The notes under the pieces are model-generated. The model had not been told where the DNA came from. It was given only the letters and a program-made list of their open reading frames with translations, and searched no databases. Positions 7,991-17,380 of a DNA stretch of 64,000 nucleotides are shown piece by piece. The translations under genes and the position numbers were made by a program. The stretch is from Desulfoscipio sp. XC116. GTDB taxonomy: Bacteria > Bacillota > Desulfotomaculia > Desulfotomaculales > Desulfallaceae. How positions within the stretch are numbered: position 1 is the stretch's first letter; every line of letters begins with the position of its first letter. The stretch is taken from assembly GCF_039851975.1 (NCBI RefSeq), contig NZ_CP156660.1, forward strand, positions 1,116,001 through 1,180,000. The letters are read 5' to 3'.

Positions 7991-9004
7991 ATGAAATATT
8001 TTATTGATTTCCTGGCCGAACTAAAAAAAGGGAATGTTGCTCCGGTTTACTTGTTTTATGGTCCGGAAGGCTATTTGCGGGAGCAGGCCGTTGAGCGCCT
8101 CAAAGAATACGTTTTGCCTCCGGGCGGGGAACAGTTGAACTTTGAGGTGTTGGACGGTTCAGTAATGTCGGGGCGAGAAATCGTTGCTGCCGCTGCTTAC
8201 GCGTCTTTTATACCGGGGCGGCGGCTGGTACTGGTGAAAAGTCCGCAAATATTCCAGGCGTCTGCGGAAAAGAATGACCGGGAGATAAAATATGTGCTGG
8301 ATTATTTAGCCGCCCCATGTCCGGGTACCTGCCTGGTATTTGATTCGGCCCAAAACGTGGACCGCCGTAAAAAGATTTATAAGGAAACAGCCCGGGCGGG
8401 GCGGACTATCGAATTTACCTTGTTAAAGCCGGCCGATCTAATCAAGTGGCTGGCCAAGCGGGCGCGGGAAGATGGCTGCGCTATCAACCGGGAGGCTGCG
8501 GAAGAATTGCTGGCCCGCTGTGGGCGGGACATGTATACTCTTTATCATGAAATGCAGAAGCTGGCTTGCTATACGGAACCGGGCAAAACTATCGGTATTG
8601 AGGTGGTGCGGCAGCTGGTCGCGGCCCGGGTGGAGGAAAATATATTTGAAGTGGTTGACGCCATTGGGGAAAAGAATTGCGTGCGGGCGTTGTCCGGTAT
8701 TCGCAATCTGCTGCTGCAAAAACAGCAGCCCCAGCAGATTATTGGTATGGTGGCCAGGCAGTTCAGACTAATATTGCAGGTGCAGGGACTGGCCCGGGCC
8801 GGTCAATCGCGGGAGCAAATCATATCTCTCCTAAAGATACACCCTTTTGTATATAAAAAAATTTATGCCCAGCGTCAAAATTTTCCGCTGGAGCAGCTGG
8901 TGAAGGCTTTAAATAAACTTACCGAGCTTGATCATAATATAAAAATCGGCCTGGTGGACTTTTATCCCGCTATGGAGACTTTTGTTTTAAAAATTTGTGC
9001 TTAA
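7991..9004 (+). CDS. holA: DNA polymerase III subunit delta HolA
   Basis: This 337-residue clamp-loader subunit opens the beta sliding clamp. It has the HolA layout: an N-terminal AAA-like domain beginning VYLFYGPEGYLREQAVERLK, the middle LLARCGRDMYTLYHEMQKLACY block, and a C-terminal helical collar ending in a KIGLVDFYPAMETFVLKIC-like tail. ATG 7991 fits the family N-terminus; an in-frame start 36 nt upstream is unsupported. The comEC-holA-rpsT order of related genomes survives here apart from the 7.5-kb insertion between comEC and holA. Confidence 0.94.
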   Translation: MKYFIDFLAELKKGNVAPVYLFYGPEGYLREQAVERLKEYVLPPGGEQLNFEVLDGSVMSGREIVAAAAYASFIPGRRLVLVKSPQIFQASAEKNDREIKYVLDYLAAPCPGTCLVFDSAQNVDRRKKIYKETARAGRTIEFTLLKPADLIKWLAKRAREDGCAINREAAEELLARCGRDMYTLYHEMQKLACYTEPGKTIGIEVVRQLVAARVEENIFEVVDAIGEKNCVRALSGIRNLLLQKQQPQQIIGMVARQFRLILQVQGLARAGQSREQIISLLKIHPFVYKKIYAQRQNFPLEQLVKALNKLTELDHNIKIGLVDFYPAMETFVLKICA

Positions 9005-9051
9005 AAATAAATTAACCACCCATGTTTTTTCGCAACCGGGTGGTAGTTTAT

Positions 9052-9161
9052 CAAATTTCGAAACTCCCGCTTCTATGAGAGGGAGTTTTTATTCTATACT
9101 TCAAGTAGGGCGGAATCCCCATCTGAAGCCCCGATGTTCAGCTTTAAGCGGAACGAATTCA
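9052..9161. repeat. Dispersed palindromic element, uninterrupted copy; likely also a convergent terminator
   Basis: It starts with ACTCCCGCTTCTATGAGAGGGAGT plus T5 (a hairpin usable as holA terminator), then the TCAAGTAGGGCGG...CCCCATCTGAAG region and a degenerated GTTCAGC palindrome. It fills the gap between holA and the end of rpsT on the other strand. The same ~105-bp unit is at 29576, and at 2300 and 43040 in interrupted form. Confidence 0.65.
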
Positions 9162-9431
9162 CTATCCCGCGATATTCTTATTAAAGAACTTGGTCAGACG
9201 GGATTTTTTACGAGCTGCGGTATTCTTATGCAGTACACCCTTGGTAACCGCCTTGTCTATGGTAACAAGTGCCCGGCGTAATTTCATTTGAGCGTCTTCC
9301 TTGTTATCGGCAACTATTGCTTCCTGGAAGCGGCGGACAGCTGTACGAACCGTGGATTTAATATGCCGGTTGCGCTCGGTGCGCTTCTTCGTAATGAGCA
9401 CTCGTTTGGCAGCAGATTTAATATTAGGCAT
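9162..9431 (-). CDS. rpsT: 30S ribosomal protein S20
   Basis: The 89-residue basic protein begins MPNIKSAAKRVLITKKR and has the S20 helical pattern (RRALVTIDKAVTKGVLHKNTAARKKSRL). It binds 16S rRNA early in small-subunit assembly. GGGAGGTG precedes the ATG at 9431 by 5 nt; an in-frame start 33 nt upstream would include the SD. It is convergent with holA, as in many Firmicutes. Confidence 0.97.
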   Translation of the reverse strand: MPNIKSAAKRVLITKKRTERNRHIKSTVRTAVRRFQEAIVADNKEDAQMKLRRALVTIDKAVTKGVLHKNTAARKKSRLTKFFNKNIAG

Positions 9432-9485
9432 TTTTTCACCTCCCAACAGCGTCAATTTTACCATGAGCTTAAAAAAAATGCAAGC

Positions 9486-9512
9486 ACCGCCTGGTATACA
9501 GGCGGTTTTTTT
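9486..9512 (+). terminator. Intrinsic terminator-type hairpin
   Basis: ACCGCCTG and CAGGCGGT form a stem with a GTATA loop followed by seven T. In the forward direction it would stop read-through before the 9557 gene. On the reverse strand the hairpin lies in the rpsT leader and is followed about 5 nt later by a T-run, so attenuation of rpsT is also possible. Confidence 0.6.
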
Positions 9513-9556
9513 GGTTAATCCTAATTATAGAATCAAGAAAAGGAGGTGAAGCATAA

Positions 9557-9898
9557 ATGACACAATGGATCGGACTGGCCATTCGCTTTGTCGTTTCAGC
9601 ACTTGTACTAATAGTTGTTAGCTGGCTGGCTCCCGGTTTCGTCGTACACGGTGGCTTTACCGGTGCATTAATCGCCGCTGCTGTGATTGCGGTGCTGGGC
9701 TATGTGGCCGAGGCGCTGTTGGGTGATAGAATTTCACCGCAGAATCGCGGCATTGTGGGTTTTATTACCGCTGCCGTGGTGATCTATCTGGCACAATTCA
9801 TTATACCCAATATGCTCAGCGTCAGCCTGGTGGGTGCGTTAATTTCGGCTTTCGTAGTCGGTCTTATTGACGCCGTGGTGCCCACGGTACTGCGCTAA
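9557..9898 (+). CDS. YvlD/phage-holin-4-like small membrane protein
   Basis: This 113-residue protein has four predicted membrane helices (about 7-26, 33-53, 65-83 and 88-108) and the family feature of alternating short hydrophilic turns. It belongs to the group annotated as phage holin superfamily 4/YvlD. Despite the name, these proteins are chromosomal and are linked to envelope stress in Bacillus; no phage genes are nearby. AAGGAGGTG precedes the ATG. The exact role is unknown. Confidence 0.8.
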   Translation: MTQWIGLAIRFVVSALVLIVVSWLAPGFVVHGGFTGALIAAAVIAVLGYVAEALLGDRISPQNRGIVGFITAAVVIYLAQFIIPNMLSVSLVGALISAFVVGLIDAVVPTVLR

Positions 9899-9968
9899 CG
9901 CGTCGGCTATTGGTGCAAACGAGCTTGTCAAGCTTGTGGGTGCCTTATGTAATTGTTATCCACATGCT

Positions 9969-10022
9969 TGTCCAACAGCTAAACCCCCGCCGCTAAAACG
10001 GTGGGGGTTTAGCTGTTGGACA
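9969..10022. repeat. Long near-perfect inverted repeat
   Basis: Arms 9969-9991 and 10000-10022 match at 22 of 23 positions (the exception is a G-U wobble) around an 8-nt loop. The arm centre is CTAAACCCCC. No T-run follows on either strand, so it is not a standard terminator, though it may end the YvlD-like transcript. It lies in a 296-bp spacer that otherwise shows nothing clear. Confidence 0.7.
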
Positions 10023-10194
10023 GGCGTGGTAAGGAACGCGCCATCCCTGTGCTTTCCGGGTGCTTACCAGGTGGTAATAATCACTCCGGTTCGGGCATAG
10101 TATAAGACAAGTCATTATCATAAAGAAAGGGTGTGGCGCTGCATGATGCGGTACTGCAGTCGGATAACACCGAGTTAATAAGGGGGGAGATTTA

Positions 10195-11277
10195 ATGCAC
10201 CCCGCATATCATTATCGCTATCGCCGGTACAGGCCGCGTACCGGGCTTGGTCCGGTCAAATATGTGATACTGATCCTGGCGCTGCTAATACTGATAAGCA
10301 ATTGCCTGGTTGTTTTGTCTCCCGGTCTAAGCGGGGCCGGGCATGGGTTATTGAATATTTTGTTGTCGTGGAGTGACCGCGATCCCCGTGGTATTATGCG
10401 GGTGGCCGTTCCGGTCCTGGCCTGGTCGGGGAGCCGGGAGGATGTCCCCCAGGCGGTCGGGCCGGGTGTCCTGGCAACTCCGCTGGCGCGGATGTTTCGC
10501 CCCGACCCGCAGCGTCCGCTGCATATTCTAGCCTATCAGATGCCTTTTTTAGCCGAAGCAGTCGGGGATGAACCGGTGGCCCCGGTAATGTCACCTGAAA
10601 TGGTGTCTGAAATTGAACCGTTGCCTGATGAGGAAGCGGTGGTAAACGCTCCGTCTCTTTCGGAGGAAAGTCTGGTGGCTATTTATAACACTCACACTGG
10701 TGAGACCTATGCTCTGACGGACGGTATGGAGCGGCTTACCGGTAAGCGGGGCGGGGTAGTGAAGGTGGCCGAAGCCCTGGAGGAGGAGTTGGAAAAAAAA
10801 TACGGGGTACGGGTAGCCCGCTCCGATACTATTAACGATGCCAACTACAACAGCTCTTACACTAAATCTCAGGAAACTTTGCAGAAACTGTTGGAGGATA
10901 ATCCGGCGGTGCAGGTGGTGCTGGATATTCACCGCGACGCGGGCAAGCCGCGGAAAGACAGCCTGGTTACGGTGGACGGGCAGCAGGTGGCCCCGGTGTT
11001 GATAGTCGTTGGCTCCGATGCCCGGTCACCTTTCCCCGCCTGGCGGCAAAACTATACTTTTGCGAAAGAATTAGCGGCTGAAATCGACAAAGAGAGTCCC
11101 GGGCTGTGCCTGGGAGTCCGCATCCTGGAGGGACGGTATAACCAGTTTCTGCATCCCCGGGCTGTGCTGCTGGAAGTGGGCAGCGTCAGTAATTCTACGG
11201 AGGAAGCGGTACTTGCCGCACGCATGCTGGCCGGTCCCGTAGCGGAAATGGTTAAGCGCAATTTAGATAGCGAGTAA
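10195..11277 (+). CDS. spoIIP: Stage II sporulation protein P (SpoIIP)
   Basis: This 360-residue membrane-anchored cell-wall hydrolase works in the SpoIIDMP complex that drives engulfment. One membrane helix lies at about residues 22-42. The catalytic domain begins IYNTHTGETY near 162 and continues with NSSYTKSQETL, VVLDIHRDAG and a C-terminal VLLEVGSVSNS, holding the family zinc-ligand histidines and glutamate. GGGGGGAG precedes the ATG. Between rpsT and lepA it occupies the same place as in Bacillus; the usual neighbour gpr is missing. Confidence 0.94.
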   Translation: MHPAYHYRYRRYRPRTGLGPVKYVILILALLILISNCLVVLSPGLSGAGHGLLNILLSWSDRDPRGIMRVAVPVLAWSGSREDVPQAVGPGVLATPLARMFRPDPQRPLHILAYQMPFLAEAVGDEPVAPVMSPEMVSEIEPLPDEEAVVNAPSLSEESLVAIYNTHTGETYALTDGMERLTGKRGGVVKVAEALEEELEKKYGVRVARSDTINDANYNSSYTKSQETLQKLLEDNPAVQVVLDIHRDAGKPRKDSLVTVDGQQVAPVLIVVGSDARSPFPAWRQNYTFAKELAAEIDKESPGLCLGVRILEGRYNQFLHPRAVLLEVGSVSNSTEEAVLAARMLAGPVAEMVKRNLDSE

Positions 11278-11335
11278 GCATAAAAAAACCTAATATGGTG
11301 AAAATAAGTAATAAAAGCAAGCAAACGGTGATGTT

Positions 11336-11674
11336 ATGCAAATACCAAGTAAATCCTTGCTGGTTAGTTTGGGTATATGTATCGGCCTGGTTTTTTTTGG
11401 CGCAAATATTGCTCTAACCAACTATAACCGCCTGGTGGCGCCTGAAGAGCCTTTAACACTGCTTAATTGGCGTACGGCGGGCGAAGAGCTGGAAGTATGC
11501 CTGCTGGGCGAAAATCTATCCTTGTCGCTGGACGGCTGCAACTGGCCGGATAGCGACGAACTCTATCAAATGTTTGAACAGGCCGGTGCATTATACCGCA
11601 TTGGGCGGGATGAAATAAACCGCCGGCTGGCCCCGGTGCAGCAAAAAATACGTGAGAGTATTGACTGGCCATAA
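11336..11674 (+). CDS. YqxA-like (DUF3679) small membrane protein
   Basis: This 112-residue protein has one N-terminal membrane helix (about residues 8-27) and an extracellular tail with a short strand pattern ELEVCLLGENLSL near 51-63. It sits directly after spoIIP and upstream of lepA. In Bacillus that place is held by yqxA, a protein of the same length and plan; recognition rests mainly on position, size and weak similarity. Function is unknown, possibly sporulation-linked. Confidence 0.6.
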   Translation: MQIPSKSLLVSLGICIGLVFFGANIALTNYNRLVAPEEPLTLLNWRTAGEELEVCLLGENLSLSLDGCNWPDSDELYQMFEQAGALYRIGRDEINRRLAPVQQKIRESIDWP

Positions 11675-11733
11675 TAGATATAATAGTCACGGTTGACCGT
11701 CGCTGAATTATAACTGTATGCGGTCGATTACTG

Positions 11734-11770
11734 CGCTTTTTACCCGGTAAATCGAGTAAAAAGCGTTTTT
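11734..11770 (+). terminator. Intrinsic terminator after the spoIIP unit
   Basis: CGCTTTTTAC (11734-11743) pairs perfectly with GTAAAAAGCG (11756-11765), followed by five T. Confidence 0.8.
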
Positions 11771-11917
11771 CTTATTATTTAGGCCTGTAAAGGCAGGAAT
11801 TAGTCACGCGGACAGCTAAATGTATATATAGTTAATATCCTTACAATTCAGCAGGTGTTATTATTAATTGATCTCTAACAGGCATGGTATTGGACATATG
11901 AAAGGGGTAACAAACAA

Positions 11918-12721
11918 ATGACGCAAATTAAAAGCCCACTGGATATTTACAAACTGCTGCCCAAATCCAATTGCCGGCAATGCGGTGTGCGAACCTGCCT
12001 GGCTTTTGCCGATGCGGTATTTAAAGGCAATAAAAGTATTGCTGAATGTCCCCACATGGAAGGCGGCGACAATCAAAAGATAGATGGTCAAGTTGTCAGG
12101 CCGCGGGGAATTACGCAGCAGCAGGAACAAATGCTGGAACAATTAAAAAGAGACCTCGCCGGCGTGGATTTATCCGCCGTGGCCCCAAGATTGGGCGGGT
12201 CTTATGCGGACGGCAAATTGACTATAAAAATCCTGGGCAAGGACTTTCATGTTGATGCCGCCGGTAACGTTACATCAGCTATCCATGTCAATACTTGGGT
12301 GACGGTGCCGCTGCTTAATTATATAATAACTGGTAAGGGGAAAAATCCTTCCGGCAGCTGGGTTGCGTTCAGAGAACTGCGCAATGGACACATCAGACAG
12401 CCGCTTTTTGAGCAGCGCTGTGAAAAACCACTGCAGAAGATGGCTGAGCACGATGTTGATCTTTTTGAACACTTGCTTGCTGTCTTTGGCAAGCCGGTCA
12501 GGGATATCTTTTCTTCAGATATGGCGTACATACTGTATACTTTGCCTAAAATGCCCATACTGATTAGTTGCTGGATGCCGGAGGAAGCGGGGATGGAGGC
12601 CCGGGTCAATCTATTCTTTGACCAGGCGGCCCAGGAGAATCTCGATATAGATTCCATTCATATGCTCTGCAGCGGTATTGTCACGATGTTTGAAAAAATA
12701 ACCGCTAGACATGGCAAGTGA
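11918..12721 (+). CDS. DUF3786 protein with N-terminal Fe-S cluster domain
   Basis: The N-terminus carries C19-x2-C22-x4-C27-x16-C44 (CRQCGVRTC...C), the four-cysteine [4Fe-4S] motif found in RnfB and corrinoid Fe-S proteins. The remaining ~200 residues match the DUF3786 pattern with TWVTVPLLNYIITGKG and a late ISCWMPEEAGMEARVNLFFD. Such proteins occur in anaerobes with corrinoid-dependent metabolism, but the reaction is unknown. AAAGGGG precedes the ATG. It is transcribed alone between two terminators. Confidence 0.82.
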   Translation: MTQIKSPLDIYKLLPKSNCRQCGVRTCLAFADAVFKGNKSIAECPHMEGGDNQKIDGQVVRPRGITQQQEQMLEQLKRDLAGVDLSAVAPRLGGSYADGKLTIKILGKDFHVDAAGNVTSAIHVNTWVTVPLLNYIITGKGKNPSGSWVAFRELRNGHIRQPLFEQRCEKPLQKMAEHDVDLFEHLLAVFGKPVRDIFSSDMAYILYTLPKMPILISCWMPEEAGMEARVNLFFDQAAQENLDIDSIHMLCSGIVTMFEKITARHGK

Positions 12722-12825
12722 ATGATGTCGGAAACATTGACCGGTGCGTGACTATAAATATGTTGTTGTAATTAACTTTGTAAAGTTGATATGTAAATTT
12801 GACGTTTGATGTTATAATAACTGTT

Positions 12826-12852
12826 AGCCGGCTATTTTAGCCGGTTGTTTTT
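12826..12852 (+). terminator. Intrinsic terminator upstream of the DUF3006 gene
   Basis: AGCCGGCT and AGCCGGTT pair (one wobble) around ATTTT, followed by GTTTTT. It is only 24 nt before the DUF3006 start, so the DUF3006-MBL pair may have an attenuated or very close promoter. Confidence 0.55.
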
Positions 12853-12875
12853 ATACTGAAGTGGAGCGTGATTAA

Positions 12876-13076
12876 ATGTTGGTAATTGATCGTTTTGAAG
12901 GTGAGTATGCGTTGATAGAGTATAAAAGAAGGATATTTCATATTCCCAAGGTGTTGGTGCCCAAGACTGCCAGGCCCGGCGATGTGGTGAACATCCAAGT
13001 TACGGTGGATCAGGAAGCTACCGGGCAAAGAAAAGAGTCCATAGCCCGCCTGGCCGATAAAGTGTTTACCGATTAG
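12876..13076 (+). CDS. DUF3006 protein
   Basis: The small 66-residue protein has the DUF3006 pattern: an opening VIDRFEGEYALIEY, a central PKVLVPKTARPGDVVNI and a closing acidic/basic segment. DUF3006 genes commonly precede ComEC-like extracellular MBL-fold proteins, as here (13-nt gap), so the two are probably co-translated. No biochemical role is known. Confidence 0.85.
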   Translation: MLVIDRFEGEYALIEYKRRIFHIPKVLVPKTARPGDVVNIQVTVDQEATGQRKESIARLADKVFTD

Positions 13077-13089
13077 GAGACGCTGACTT

Positions 13090-14286
13090 ATGCCGCAAAA
13101 TAAAAGCAAAAAACGCGGGCTATTATGCACTATTGTCATGGCTGTATTTATATTATTGGCCGCCGGCTGTAACAACGGGCCTGTAGTACCCGCCGGCTCT
13201 TCCGGTCCTGAGCCGAACCAACCGGGTACTGAGCAGGCTGATGCGGTACGGCCTTCCGACGATACATCATCCGGCCGGTTAAAAGTACATTTTATTGATG
13301 TCGGTCAGGGTGACAGTATTTTAGTGCAGTTACCCAATAAGCAAAACATGCTCATTGACGCCGGCGATAACGATGACGGCGATACAGTGATTAATTACCT
13401 TACCGAGGCCGGGGTAAAGCGAATTGACTATCTTGTCGGCACTCATCCCCACGCGGACCATATTGGTGGAATGGATATGGTAATTAAGAAATTTACCATT
13501 GGGCAGGTATTTATGCCCCGGGTAACTGCCACTACCCAAACATTTGAGGATGTGCTTAAAGCCGTAGATGATAAGGAATTAAAGGTTACCGCCGCTAAAG
13601 CAGGCCTCAAGCTGGTGGATGACGGTTCGGTCCGGGCGGTAATGTTGGCTCCGCAGAACACTAAATACGAGGATATGAACGATTACTCGGCGGTAATTAA
13701 GATAACTTTCGGTGAGGTTAGTTTCCTTTGCACGGGTGACGCCGGGGAGCAATCGGAAGCGGAAATGCTGGCGGGCGGTGCATCTGTGCAAGCTGATGTG
13801 CTTAAAGTAGGCCATCATGGCAGCCGTTCATCAACTTCAGAATCTTTTTTGCAAGCGGTGCGGCCCGGGTACGCGGTTATCTGTGCCGGCGCCGGTAATG
13901 ACTATGGCCACCCGCATAAAGAAACTTTGGACAAGCTGCAGGGGATCAAAATATATCGAACCGACCTTGACGGTACGGTTGTCTTTGTCTCCGACGGACG
14001 AGAGATTAGTGTAACCACCGGTAAGCAAAACCCCGGCTTATCCCGACAGCCGGACAAGGCCGGGCCGAACAGCGGTCCGGATGGCGGCGGCGCGCCCGTA
14101 TCGAATAACGAACAAGTTTACGTGGATGCTGATGGCCGAGGTCTGATTAAAGGCAATATTAACTCCAAGGGCGAAAAGATTTACCATATGCCGGGTGGGA
14201 CTTATTACGGGCATACCAAGCCCGAGCAGTGGTTTAAAACAGAAGCGGAGGCCGTGGATGCCGGATTCAGGCCGGCGAAGGAGTAG
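13090..14286 (+). CDS. Secreted ComEC/Rec2-like MBL-fold lipoprotein
   Basis: This 398-residue protein starts with a lipoprotein signal peptide (basic residues 4-9, hydrophobic core, lipobox LLAAGC with cysteine near 27) and a low-complexity linker. The metallo-hydrolase domain follows with VHFIDVGQGDSILV, the metal motif THPHADHIGG, CTGDAGEQSE and VGHHGSRSSTS. A distinct ~50-residue tail, VDADGRGLIKGNIN...MPGGTYYGHTKPEQWF, resembles the short cell-surface 'sunset'-type repeat. It is probably an extracellular phosphodiesterase or nuclease; DNA uptake is not implied because the ComEC membrane domain is missing. Confidence 0.88.
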   Translation: MPQNKSKKRGLLCTIVMAVFILLAAGCNNGPVVPAGSSGPEPNQPGTEQADAVRPSDDTSSGRLKVHFIDVGQGDSILVQLPNKQNMLIDAGDNDDGDTVINYLTEAGVKRIDYLVGTHPHADHIGGMDMVIKKFTIGQVFMPRVTATTQTFEDVLKAVDDKELKVTAAKAGLKLVDDGSVRAVMLAPQNTKYEDMNDYSAVIKITFGEVSFLCTGDAGEQSEAEMLAGGASVQADVLKVGHHGSRSSTSESFLQAVRPGYAVICAGAGNDYGHPHKETLDKLQGIKIYRTDLDGTVVFVSDGREISVTTGKQNPGLSRQPDKAGPNSGPDGGGAPVSNNEQVYVDADGRGLIKGNINSKGEKIYHMPGGTYYGHTKPEQWFKTEAEAVDAGFRPAKE

Positions 14287-14361
14287 TCAAAGGTCCTTTT
14301 CACGTTTACCGGCAAATGCTATAATATGATGAGTTGACCTATTAAGGAGAGAGGAATTCCT

Positions 14362-16176
14362 TTGGAAAGCAGACAGGATCTTATTCGTAATTTTTGTATC
14401 ATTGCTCATATTGATCACGGCAAGTCCACTTTGGCGGACAGACTACTGGAGTATACCGGAGCTCTGACCCAGCGGGAAATGGCCGAGCAGGTGCTGGATA
14501 ATATGGAATTGGAGCGGGAGCGGGGCATTACCATTAAATTGCAAGCTGTGCGCTTGAACTACCGGGCTAAAGATGGGCGGGATTATGTATTGAATTTAAT
14601 CGATACGCCGGGACACGTTGACTTTACTTATGAGGTCTCCCGCAGCCTGGCTTCCTGCGAGGGAGCCCTGCTGGTAGTGGATGCCGCCCAGGGTATTGAA
14701 GCCCAAACGCTGGCCAATGTCTACCTGGCTATCGATCATGACCTGGAAGTAATCCCCGTGATTAATAAAATAGATTTACCGGCGGCCGACCCCGAGCGGG
14801 TTAAAAGTGAAATAGAAGAGGTTATCGGGCTGGATGCTCAAGACGCTGTACTGGCGTCGGCCAAGACAGGGGAAGGGGTAGAGGAAATCCTGGAGCAAAT
14901 TGTACAAAAAATTCCCCCGCCCCGGGGTGATGAAAATGCTCCGCTGCAGGCACTGATTTTTGACTCTCATTATGACTCCTATAAAGGTGTTATTTGTTAC
15001 TTTAGGGTTATGGAAGGCAAGATTAAAAAAGGCCTGCCCATTAAAATGATGGCTACCGGCAAAGAGTTTGAAGTTAACGAGGTGGGGGTGTTCAGACCGG
15101 CCCCCGGTTTAGTGGACGAACTGCGGGCCGGCGAGGTGGGTTTTCTGGCGGCCAGTATTAAGAATGCCCGTGACTCCCGGGTGGGGGATACCATTACGGA
15201 TGCCCGCCGCCCCGCCGCCGAGCCGCTGCCGGGCTATCGCCGGATCAAGCCGATGGTCTACTGCGGGCTGTACCCCGTGGAATCAAATGACTATGGTGAC
15301 TTGCGGGATGCCCTGGATAAACTTAAGCTTAATGATGCGTCACTGGTTTATGAGGCTGAAACCTCCGAGGCGCTGGGGTTTGGTTTCCGTTGCGGCTTTC
15401 TGGGGCTTTTGCATATGGAGATTATCCAGGAAAGGCTGGAGCGGGAATACGGGCTGAGTCTCATTACCACTGCGCCCAGCGTGGTATACCGGGTTAATAC
15501 CACCGCCGGCGAAACGCTGGAGATTGATAACCCCAGCCTGATGCCGCCCAGCGGCAAAATAGAATCGTTGGAGGAGCCCTTTGTAGCGGCCACTATTATG
15601 GTGCCCCAGGACTTCGTGGGAGCGGTGATGGAAATCAGCCAGGAGCGCCGGGGTGTTTATAAAGACATGGTTTACATGAGCCAGAGCCGGGTGATGGTTA
15701 AATACGACCTGCCCCTGAGCGAAATTATATTTGACTTTTTCGACCAGCTTAAATCACGTACCAGAGGATATGCCTCTCTTGACTATGACTGGTCGGGCTA
15801 CCGGCAGTCCAAACTGGTTAAAATGGATATTTTAGTAAACGAGGAGCCTCTGGACGCTTTAAGCTTTATTGTGCACCAGGAAAAGTCCTACCAGCGGGGC
15901 CGGGCACTGGTGGAAAAACTGCGAAGCCTGATTCCCCGCCATCTGTTTGAAGTGCCCATCCAGGCCGCCATAGGCAACAAGGTGGTGGCCCGGGAAACGG
16001 TGCGGGCCCGCCGCAAGGATGTGCTGGCCAAGTGCTACGGAGGTGACATCACCCGTAAGCGTAAGCTGCTGGAAAAGCAAAAAGAGGGCAAAAGGCGGAT
16101 GAAGCAGGTGGGCAATGTGGAAATACCCCAGGAAGCCTTTATGGCCGTGCTGAACATCGGCGAAGAAAACAAGTAA
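14362..16176 (+). CDS. lepA: Elongation factor 4 (LepA)
   Basis: This 604-residue translational GTPase has full family length. The G-domain motifs are clear: AHIDHGKST (G1), RGITIK (G2), DTPGHVDF (G3), NKIDLP (G4). The LepA-specific C-terminal domain ends with [28 protein letters not shown]. It acts on ribosomes in back-translocation or biogenesis. The start is TTG at 14362 after AAGGAGAGAGG; no ATG is placed better. hemW follows after 4 nt. Confidence 0.97.
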   Translation: MESRQDLIRNFCIIAHIDHGKSTLADRLLEYTGALTQREMAEQVLDNMELERERGITIKLQAVRLNYRAKDGRDYVLNLIDTPGHVDFTYEVSRSLASCEGALLVVDAAQGIEAQTLANVYLAIDHDLEVIPVINKIDLPAADPERVKSEIEEVIGLDAQDAVLASAKTGEGVEEILEQIVQKIPPPRGDENAPLQALIFDSHYDSYKGVICYFRVMEGKIKKGLPIKMMATGKEFEVNEVGVFRPAPGLVDELRAGEVGFLAASIKNARDSRVGDTITDARRPAAEPLPGYRRIKPMVYCGLYPVESNDYGDLRDALDKLKLNDASLVYEAETSEALGFGFRCGFLGLLHMEIIQERLEREYGLSLITTAPSVVYRVNTTAGETLEIDNPSLMPPSGKIESLEEPFVAATIMVPQDFVGAVMEISQERRGVYKDMVYMSQSRVMVKYDLPLSEIIFDFFDQLKSRTRGYASLDYDWSGYRQSKLVKMDILVNEEPLDALSFIVHQEKSYQRGRALVEKLRSLIPRHLFEVPIQAAIGNKVVARETVRARRKDVLAKCYGGDITRKRKLLEKQKEGKRRMKQVGNVEIPQEAFMAVLNIGEENK

Positions 16177-16180
16177 TAAT

Positions 16181-17374
16181 ATGGGATGTGCGATGGGAAA
16201 AAATAATGTCAATGCGGCGCTGCTGAACAGCTTGCCTGTTGCTCTGTATATACACGTGCCGTTTTGTGTGCGCAAATGCAGGTACTGTGATTTTGTTTCA
16301 TATGCGTATAATGAATCGAACGCCCGCCATTATATTACCGGCCTGCGCCGGGAAATGGGGCTGCGGGTGAGAGATAAGCCTGAAAAGCGGTGGCATTTGT
16401 CCACCGTTTTTATCGGTGGGGGTACGCCTACTTGTTTATCAACCGCCATGCTTCTGGAGATAATAGCTTTAATAAAAGAATATTTCATTTTATCGCCGGG
16501 CGTGGAATTTACTATGGAAGCCAACCCCGGCACGGTGGACGCGGACAAACTGTCGGCGCTGCGCCGGGCCGGGGTCAACCGGCTCAGTCTGGGGGCTCAG
16601 GCTTGCACCGAGGCTACGCTGGGCACTTTGGGACGTGTACATACGCACGAGCAGACGGTGATGGCGGTGCGGCGGGCTAGAGAGGCGGGCTTCCTCAATA
16701 TCAACCTGGACCTTATCTTTGAGGTGCCGGGCCAGACGCTTACCGAGTGGCAGTGTTGCCTTGAGCAGGTAGCCGCTTTGCAGCCGGAGCACGTATCCGC
16801 TTACGGCCTGCAGTTGGAGGAGGGCACACCTTTAAAAGAATTGGTGGATAGCGGAGCTTTGGCGCCCTGTCCCGAAGAAACCGGTTTAGCCATGTACCGG
16901 GCGGCTGTGGATATATTAAAAACAACCGGTTGGGAACAATATGAGATTTCTAATTTTGCCCGGCCCGGGCGGCAGTGCCGTCATAATCTGGTCTACTGGT
17001 ATAATGAGGGTTATCTGGGTCTGGGGCCGGCGGCCCACTCCCGCATCGGGGGAAAACGTACTGCCAACGAGACCGGCCTGACAGAATACGCGGCCAAATT
17101 GCGGGACGGGGCGCTGCCGGTGGCCTGGTCCGAACAAATCAGCCTAAAAAACGATATCTTTGAAACTATTTTTCTGGGGCTGCGTATGACTTGCGGGCTG
17201 AACTTGGAGCGTTTCAGGCAGCGGTTTGGCGCATCGCTTGAAGAAATTTATCCCGGTGTGCCGGAAATGCTGATAGATAAAGGTTTGTTGGAACCGCGGG
17301 GCAAGTGCCTGCGCTTAACCGCAGCCGGCCTGGCGGTGGCCAATGTGGTAATGAGCGAGTTTGCTCCTTCCTGA
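16181..17374 (+). CDS. hemW: Radical SAM heme chaperone HemW
   Basis: This 397-residue protein has the radical SAM cysteines C29, C33 and C36 (CVRKCRYCDF). The fourth cysteine of true coproporphyrinogen oxidase HemN is replaced by Asp-Phe, which marks it as HemW, a heme-binding chaperone. Other landmarks are FIGGGTPTCLS, RLSLGAQA and YEISNFARPG. The SD is weak, and an in-frame ATG at 16193 is an alternative start. The lepA-hemW-hrcA order matches Bacillus. Confidence 0.93.
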   Translation: MGCAMGKNNVNAALLNSLPVALYIHVPFCVRKCRYCDFVSYAYNESNARHYITGLRREMGLRVRDKPEKRWHLSTVFIGGGTPTCLSTAMLLEIIALIKEYFILSPGVEFTMEANPGTVDADKLSALRRAGVNRLSLGAQACTEATLGTLGRVHTHEQTVMAVRRAREAGFLNINLDLIFEVPGQTLTEWQCCLEQVAALQPEHVSAYGLQLEEGTPLKELVDSGALAPCPEETGLAMYRAAVDILKTTGWEQYEISNFARPGRQCRHNLVYWYNEGYLGLGPAAHSRIGGKRTANETGLTEYAAKLRDGALPVAWSEQISLKNDIFETIFLGLRMTCGLNLERFRQRFGASLEEIYPGVPEMLIDKGLLEPRGKCLRLTAAGLAVANVVMSEFAPS

Positions 17375-17380
17375 ATATTC

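Noticed and set aside
9557-9898. Phage holin, hence a prophage remnant
   Set aside because: The YvlD-like family is chromosomal in Firmicutes; no other phage gene is near, and neighbours are in standard housekeeping order.
16181-17374. Oxygen-independent coproporphyrinogen III oxidase HemN
   Set aside because: The cysteine motif is CVRKCRYCDF without HemN's fourth cysteine, and the lepA-hrcA context is that of HemW.
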